DNA of 9,555 nt, taken from assembly GCA_015522865.1 (NCBI GenBank), contig WALN01000007.1:1-9555 (forward strand), in the 5' to 3' direction. The translations under genes and the position numbers were made by a program. Source of the stretch: Microcaldota archaeon. GTDB taxonomy: Archaea; Micrarchaeota; Micrarchaeia; Norongarragalinales; WALN01. This document shows, one piece after another, positions 5,718 through 9,555 of the stretch; the first letter of the stretch is position 1; the number at the start of each line of letters is the position of its first letter. Under the pieces are notes generated by a model that did no database searches, was not told the DNA's origin, and saw only the letters and a program-made list of their open reading frames with translations.

Positions 5718-7004
5718 ATGGGAAAATGGATAGGTATAGTATTCGTATTGATGATGGCTCAATTTATATTTGGAGCGTATGTGCTGAATGCTCAAATAGG
5801 CGCGACGGCCAACAATTCTGCAAACTTAAATGAAGAAATTAGAGTAAGCACAGAAAATATTGTGGATACGGGATTGTTGATTAAGAGCAAAAAAGATATT
5901 AAGCCCCTTAGAATTTGGAATTTGAAAATAAGAAACGGCAGTAATGAAAAGATAATACATATTCTACCAACAGAAAAGAGAAAAATAAGCGACGACACGG
6001 AAATTGTAATAAGAACTCCTGAAAAGAAAAAACTAAGAGTTATACCAATAGAAAAAAAATGCAACTGCATGAATGACTACGATCCAGTATGCGGGATTAA
6101 CGGAAAAACATATCTGAATCCATGTGAACTGAAATGTGCAAATCTAAAGATGGAACATAAAGGCGTATGCGCAGAAGATAATAACACAAATCCTTCTGAG
6201 AATCTCAGTATAGCTTACTCCCTAAACATGTATATGGTGCCCCCTTTTCCGGGCGATATAGGCCAGGACAGAATATATTGGAATGATTCTAAAAGGGTGA
6301 AAAATGGGAGAAGTGTAGATGGGGGGATAGAATCCACTTTCGAAGATTGGGATGATTTTGACTGGAACGATGTAACATACACTGTTCAAATGAAAAATAA
6401 TAGTTTAGTTTTCGCGAAGCGAGCATATTCAGCTGCGGCCAAGGATCCCGCTCATTTAGTATTTGAATTTAAGGAACCTAAAAATATTCATGTTGAGGAA
6501 ACTGGAAAAACATTTTGCGGGAAGAAAATAGACCTTGAAGTATGCAAAAATATTCACTATTGCTCGTGGATAAAGACAATAGAAATTGGGGATTATAATA
6601 AATCGTTATGTGACAATTCAGCGTGCAAAAAAGAAGGCGATACGATTTATTGCCAAAGTACAACAGAAGAAGAAAAAAGATATGAAAAAATGAGAAGGGA
6701 TAATTGTCCAGCGATGTGCAAGCAGATAAGCGAGGGATGTTTCTGTTCTGGAGTGGATATTGGAGAACGAGCGCAAGCGAAGGCTGAAAACTTCAAAATA
6801 AAACGAGCCATTAAAAGGAAGAAAAAAACAATAACAAGAATAATAAAAGTATTGCCGAAAAAGAAAAAGCCAATAATTCTTCCAAGCACCATTGAAGCAA
6901 TACCTATCAGCGAAGCGAATCTTACAAATTATGTTAAAGAGTACAAGCAGTCAGTTGATGCTGCTCTTGCAGAACTGGTTAAAATGCCAGTGGTGATAGA
7001 ATGA
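5718..7004 (+). CDS. Secreted Cys-rich protein with Kazal-type protease inhibitor-like domain
   Basis: The 428-residue protein has an N-terminal hydrophobic segment (residues 4-20, ending near FGA) that looks like a signal peptide or membrane anchor, so it should act outside the cell. Residues 115-151 form a Kazal-type domain. Its six cysteines are C115, C117, C125, C136, C140 and C151, with DYDPVCGINGKTYLNPC, and the C-x7-C-x6-Y-x3-C-x3-C spacing fits the Kazal signature exactly. By analogy the P1 residue would be N119. Residues 208-219 (FEDWDDFDWNDV) are acidic and resemble the FED...DxDxND calcium-binding-like core of DUF4114-type surface domains; this is a weak match. Residues 267-343 hold ten more cysteines without a family I recognise. 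A very basic segment (360-384, RAIKRKKKT and LPKKKKP) precedes a short C-terminal helix. Kazal domains inhibit serine proteases or serve as structural modules in animals and occur sporadically in prokaryotes. Inhibitor activity here is inference. It is coupled to the following lipoprotein gene. Confidence 0.8.
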   Translation: MGKWIGIVFVLMMAQFIFGAYVLNAQIGATANNSANLNEEIRVSTENIVDTGLLIKSKKDIKPLRIWNLKIRNGSNEKIIHILPTEKRKISDDTEIVIRTPEKKKLRVIPIEKKCNCMNDYDPVCGINGKTYLNPCELKCANLKMEHKGVCAEDNNTNPSENLSIAYSLNMYMVPPFPGDIGQDRIYWNDSKRVKNGRSVDGGIESTFEDWDDFDWNDVTYTVQMKNNSLVFAKRAYSAAAKDPAHLVFEFKEPKNIHVEETGKTFCGKKIDLEVCKNIHYCSWIKTIEIGDYNKSLCDNSACKKEGDTIYCQSTTEEEKRYEKMRRDNCPAMCKQISEGCFCSGVDIGERAQAKAENFKIKRAIKRKKKTITRIIKVLPKKKKPIILPSTIEAIPISEANLTNYVKEYKQSVDAALAELVKMPVVIE

Positions 7005-7504
7005 AAAAAAGTTTAATTATCGTAGTAGGGATCTTCGGGCTATTGCTCATGTTTGGATGCCTAGAGACGCCCAAAGAACAACCCAACACATACAATGCAG
7101 TACAGCCTAGTGTGTATAATGCAACGCAGACCCCGCCTATAACGCCTTCTGTAACTCAAACCCCGTCCCCAACAGCAACTGCCGCAGCCAATGAAACTAT
7201 AAAAACATTTTCTAGTTGCGACAACAAAGAGTTTGCAAATTCCATAAAGAATTGCACTCCAGCAAATACCACGTGCACTGCCGAAAACTACTCTATTCAA
7301 TACAGAATAATCGGAGGCACTCCGGAAAACTGCAGTTACTACCTAAAAATATCTAACTCAAGTATCCCAGAGTTAAACGGCCTGGAGATGTTATGCCACA
7401 TACCAGTATCTGTTATTCTGGGGAAAGGAGTTCAGGAAAAAGAGTTTGTATCGCACTGCAACGGCTCGCTGACGCAGAAATTAAGAACAATCGAAACAGA
7501 ATAA
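7001..7504 (+). CDS. Putative surface lipoprotein with Pro/Thr linker and Cys-rich domain
   Basis: The 167-residue protein starts with a lipoprotein signal, KKSLIIVVGIFGLLLMFGC, with the lipobox cysteine at C20. A Pro/Thr/Gln-rich linker (about 24-63; TPPITPSVTQTPSPT) leads to a compact domain (about 70-160) with six cysteines (73, 85, 92, 111, 132, 153), an even number that could form three disulfides. There are eight N-x-S/T sequons, so heavy N-glycosylation on the cell surface is plausible. The linker contains a near-repeat, YNAVQ / YNATQ. I do not recognise the C-terminal domain. The start overlaps the stop of the Kazal-protein gene as ATGA, which indicates translational coupling and a shared role at the envelope. 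The spelling of the lipobox (LMFGC) is loose compared with the bacterial consensus but common for archaeal predictions. Confidence 0.8.
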   Translation: MKKSLIIVVGIFGLLLMFGCLETPKEQPNTYNAVQPSVYNATQTPPITPSVTQTPSPTATAAANETIKTFSSCDNKEFANSIKNCTPANTTCTAENYSIQYRIIGGTPENCSYYLKISNSSIPELNGLEMLCHIPVSVILGKGVQEKEFVSHCNGSLTQKLRTIETE

Positions 7505-7533
7505 AATAAAAAACAAAAGTGCTTCTTATAATT

Positions 7534-8295
7534 ATGCTACTGGAGACACTCATTAAAAAAGCCGAAAGAAGAGGCATAAAGGAAGAAGAAATCGAGAAAA
7601 AAGTGAAGGAAAAGAAAGAAAGATTTAGAGGAATACTAAATAACGAGGCAGCTGCGGAATTAGTTGCTGAAGAGCTGGGGCTGGATATAGAAATTGAAAA
7701 AATCGGGGAGATGGGAACAAATACTGCCGGAAATGTGGAAATTACAGTCGAAAAAATATTTCCTGAAAAAGCGCTGCCAAATTCTCCTGCTAAAATGATG
7801 TGTGTAATGCTTGTGAGAGACAGCTCGGGAGAATATAGGTTTGTCCTTTGGGGGAACCAGGCAAATATCGCAAGATACATTGAAAAAGGAGATAAATTAT
7901 TAGTTGAAAATATAAGAAAAGTAAAAAATGGCGATGATTTTGAAATTCACTCAACTTCCAAATTAAAAATTTCATTAGAAAAACGTTCTGAGGAGAAAAC
8001 AAAAAAAATAGAAGAGCTGAGAGAAGGGGAAATTGTAGATATCAGAGGCACGGCAGAAAATATAATTCCAATGAGAGAATTTGAAAAAAATGGGAGAAAG
8101 GGAAAAATAGCATCTTTTGAACTTGTTGAAAAAAACAAAAGAATAAGAGTGGTATTATGGAACGACAGCGCGGAAATGAGTAAATATATAAAAGAGAAAC
8201 AACCAATAAAAATAGAGGAAGGAATTGTAAGGAATGGGGAAATTCATATTACTAAAGGTAGGGTAGCAATAAGGCCAAAAAGCACTGGCAAGTAG
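7534..8295 (+). CDS. Replication protein A (single-stranded DNA-binding, two OB folds)
   Basis: From the ATG at 7534 this encodes 253 residues. The N-terminal helical region (about 1-50; KKAERRGIKEEEIEKKVKEK, then NNEAAAELVAEELGL) is the domain seen at the start of archaeal RPA subunits. Two OB folds follow, about 65-150 and 165-248, each with the typical strand motif ending in LW (FVLWG with W106; RVVLWN with W209), where aromatic residues stack on ssDNA. There is no zinc finger and no third OB fold, so this is a short RPA form. It may act as a multimer or with other subunits not in the window. RPA coats ssDNA in replication and repair and hands it to RadA, which is the next gene. A GTG start at 7519 would add five hydrophobic residues; the ATG fits the family better. 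An AT-rich element (7499-7512) could act as its TATA box. Confidence 0.9.
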   Translation: MLLETLIKKAERRGIKEEEIEKKVKEKKERFRGILNNEAAAELVAEELGLDIEIEKIGEMGTNTAGNVEITVEKIFPEKALPNSPAKMMCVMLVRDSSGEYRFVLWGNQANIARYIEKGDKLLVENIRKVKNGDDFEIHSTSKLKISLEKRSEEKTKKIEELREGEIVDIRGTAENIIPMREFEKNGRKGKIASFELVEKNKRIRVVLWNDSAEMSKYIKEKQPIKIEEGIVRNGEIHITKGRVAIRPKSTGK

Positions 8296-8307
8296 CTCTC
8301 TCCATTG

Positions 8308-8318
8308 ATTTAAAAATA
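8308..8318 (+). promoter_or_regulatory. Putative TATA box of radA
   Basis: ATTTAAAAATA in the 57-base gap between the RPA and radA genes is about 40 bases before the radA ATG. Initiation about 25 bases downstream would give a leader of roughly 13 bases that starts at the GGAG ribosome binding site. radA therefore probably has its own promoter, in addition to any read-through from the RPA gene. Confidence 0.45.
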
Positions 8319-8339
8319 AAAAGAGAATAAAAAATAAAA

Positions 8340-8346
8340 GGAGAGG
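8340..8346 (+). promoter_or_regulatory. Ribosome binding site of radA
   Basis: GGAGAGG lies 6 bases before the ATG at 8353. It is the clearest purine-rich Shine-Dalgarno sequence on the plus strand of this window and supports that start. Confidence 0.65.
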
Positions 8347-8352
8347 ATGTAA

Positions 8353-9351
8353 ATGGATGAAAATGAAATAAAAGAGCTTGATGAAGAAGTTCATGAAAAA
8401 AAGGCAGAAAAAAATAAAATTAAGCGAATTGAGGACCTGCCCGGCATAGGACCAACAACAGCTGCGAAATTGAAAGATGGTGGATATGATACCTTGGAAT
8501 CAATCGCAACTGCAATGACTGGTGAACTTTCAGATATAGGAGGTATAGGCGCTTCAACAGCTCTTAAAGCCATTAATGCTGCAAGAGAAGCGTTAAAAAT
8601 GGGCTATTTACCAGCAACTGAGATATATAAGAAAAGATTACAAATAGGTAAAATAACAACTGGCTCAAAAGAACTGGATGCGCTATTGGGGGGTGGTGTA
8701 GAAACACAAGGCATAACTGAAACTTATGGAAAATTTGGTTCTGGAAAAAGCCAACTCGCATTTCAGCTCTGCGTTAATGTGCAACTGCCAGTTGAAGAAG
8801 GCGGACTTGATGGAAACGCTTTGTTTGTGGATACTGAAGGAACATTTAGGCCGGAAAGAATAATTCAGATGGCAAAAGCTAAGGGATTTGAAGAGAATGA
8901 AGTGCTTGAGAGAATACAGATCGCAAGAGCGTACAATTCAGACCATCAAATGTTGCTTATAGAAAAAGCGGAAGATATGATAAGTGAAAAAAATATAAAA
9001 ATAGTAATAGTTGACTCTCTTACATCTGCATTTAGGAACGATTATGCAGGTAGGGGGACATTAGCTGCAAGGCAGCAAAAATTGAACAAGCATATGCACG
9101 ACTTACAAAAACTTGCGGATATGCACAACATAGCAATTTTTGTAACTAATCAGGTGATGGATAGGCCGGACATATTATTTGGCGACCCAACCGCTCCAAT
9201 AGGGGGAAATGTAATTGCGCATCAAAGCACATATAGAATATATTTAAGAAAATCAAAAGGAGAAAAAAGAATAGCAAAATTAGTTGACTCGCCAAGCTTG
9301 CCTGACGGGGAATGTATATTTAAGGTAACTGAAGAGGGAATAAGAGATTGA
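8353..9351 (+). CDS. radA: DNA repair and recombination protein RadA
   Basis: The 332-residue protein is a complete archaeal RadA recombinase (RecA/Rad51 family), which forms the filament on ssDNA and catalyses strand exchange. A charged N-terminal tail is followed by the helix-hairpin-helix DNA-binding domain (about 24-80; [12 protein letters not shown] and [11 protein letters not shown]). The inter-subunit polymerisation motif, normally F-x-x-A, reads Y85-L-P-A88. The ATPase core starts with [18 protein letters not shown]. It contains Walker [10 protein letters not shown] (126-134; the residue after the first Gly, usually Glu, is Lys), [12 protein letters not shown] with the catalytic-region glutamate, Walker B IVIVDS (217-222), L1 with [15 protein letters not shown], and L2 ending in [19 protein letters not shown]. 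The end, [19 protein letters not shown], is the family's C-terminus. There is no intein. It follows RPA, its functional partner, on the same strand. Confidence 0.97.
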   Translation: MDENEIKELDEEVHEKKAEKNKIKRIEDLPGIGPTTAAKLKDGGYDTLESIATAMTGELSDIGGIGASTALKAINAAREALKMGYLPATEIYKKRLQIGKITTGSKELDALLGGGVETQGITETYGKFGSGKSQLAFQLCVNVQLPVEEGGLDGNALFVDTEGTFRPERIIQMAKAKGFEENEVLERIQIARAYNSDHQMLLIEKAEDMISEKNIKIVIVDSLTSAFRNDYAGRGTLAARQQKLNKHMHDLQKLADMHNIAIFVTNQVMDRPDILFGDPTAPIGGNVIAHQSTYRIYLRKSKGEKRIAKLVDSPSLPDGECIFKVTEEGIRD

Positions 9352-9532
9352 TTGCGTCTTTGTATGCATCTCCGAAAATACAATATAATTGATAAAATTT
9401 CTTACCTCCAAAAAGAAGCGGCCGGGATAACTGGAGAAAAATAAAACACCAATTTGTAAAATTTTGGAGAGCTATAAGTACATAATAGTGCAGTTTTAGC
9501 CATTTTGAGAAGAAACAGCACTTGTGATAGGC
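9352..9532 (+). other. Intergenic region downstream of radA, no gene seen
   Basis: These 181 bases contain no credible coding frame, tRNA or hairpin terminator. They are AT-rich with a GC-richer patch, GCGGCCGGGATAACTGG, at about 9418-9434. The 75-residue minus-strand open frame across it begins inside sequencing adapter and resembles no protein family. Confidence 0.5.
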
Positions 9533-9555
9533 CTGTCTCTTATACACATCTCCGA
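9533..9555 (+). other. Nextera/Tn5 adapter remnant (not genomic)
   Basis: Bases 9533-9551 are CTGTCTCTTATACACATCT, the 19-base Tn5 mosaic end used in Nextera libraries. The next four bases, CCGA, are the start of the adapter arm that follows it. Read on the minus strand, this produces the telltale peptide MYKRQ. The match is exact across all 23 bases and sits at the window's very end, so it is untrimmed library adapter and marks a contig end. Confidence 0.97.

Noticed and set aside
9367..9375. CATCTCCGA, repeated at 9547-9555
   Set aside because: The second copy is adapter sequence. A nine-base match with diverging flanks is most likely chance, although a misassembly near the contig end cannot be fully excluded.
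9320..9547. Minus-strand open frame of 75 codons at the end of the window
   Set aside because: Its first residues, MYKRQ, are translated adapter, and the rest resembles nothing and overlaps the end of radA.
1..9555. CRISPR arrays, insertion sequences, tRNA/rRNA genes, inteins
   Set aside because: No regularly spaced repeats, transposase motifs, terminal inverted repeats or cloverleaf-like sequences were seen, and RadA, a common intein host in archaea, is uninterrupted.

Overview
The window is archaeal. It carries a geranylgeranylglyceryl phosphate synthase (archaeal ether-lipid synthesis), RadA, a two-OB-fold RPA, Rad50 with a zinc hook, and a family 4 uracil-DNA glycosylase. It also has TTTAAA-type TATA boxes about 25-30 bases ahead of start codons, several of which look leaderless. 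The DNA is AT-rich, with AGA/AGG and ATA codons common and short intergenic gaps. The gene content and small proteins fit a DPANN-type or euryarchaeal genome; the lineage within Archaea is a guess from sequence alone.

Layout. Positions 39-593 (+) encode a LemA-family membrane protein, followed by rad50 (648-3272, +). A minus-strand pair converges on rad50 with a 2-base gap: a DUF5320 small Gly-rich protein (3549-3782) and a DUF134 helix-turn-helix protein (3275-3544). A NifX/NifB-type FeMo-cofactor-binding-fold protein (3852-4256, +) diverges from that pair, apparently from one shared palindromic TATA element. Next are two minus-strand genes, a family 4 uracil-DNA glycosylase (4245-4805) and GGGP synthase (4853-5614). 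On the plus strand follow a secreted protein with a Kazal protease-inhibitor-like domain (5718-7004), a translationally coupled lipoprotein (7001-7504), RPA (7534-8295) and RadA (8353-9351).

How they fit together. Rad50, RPA, RadA and the uracil-DNA glycosylase make this a genome-maintenance neighbourhood: break processing, ssDNA protection, strand exchange and deaminated-base removal. The partner Mre11 is not in the window. The DUF134/DUF5320/NifX-like set is a recurrent prokaryotic module of unclear, probably metal- or Fe-S-related, function; no nitrogenase gene is here. The Kazal protein and lipoprotein form a small cell-surface operon unrelated to repair and are the least understood genes here.

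Technical note. The last 23 bases (9533-9555) are the Nextera/Tn5 mosaic end plus the start of the adapter, not genomic DNA. The window therefore ends at an untrimmed read or contig end.

I found no convincing unprecedented multi-gene system. The best leads are the Kazal protein/lipoprotein operon and the divergent DUF134-DUF5320/NifX-like module.
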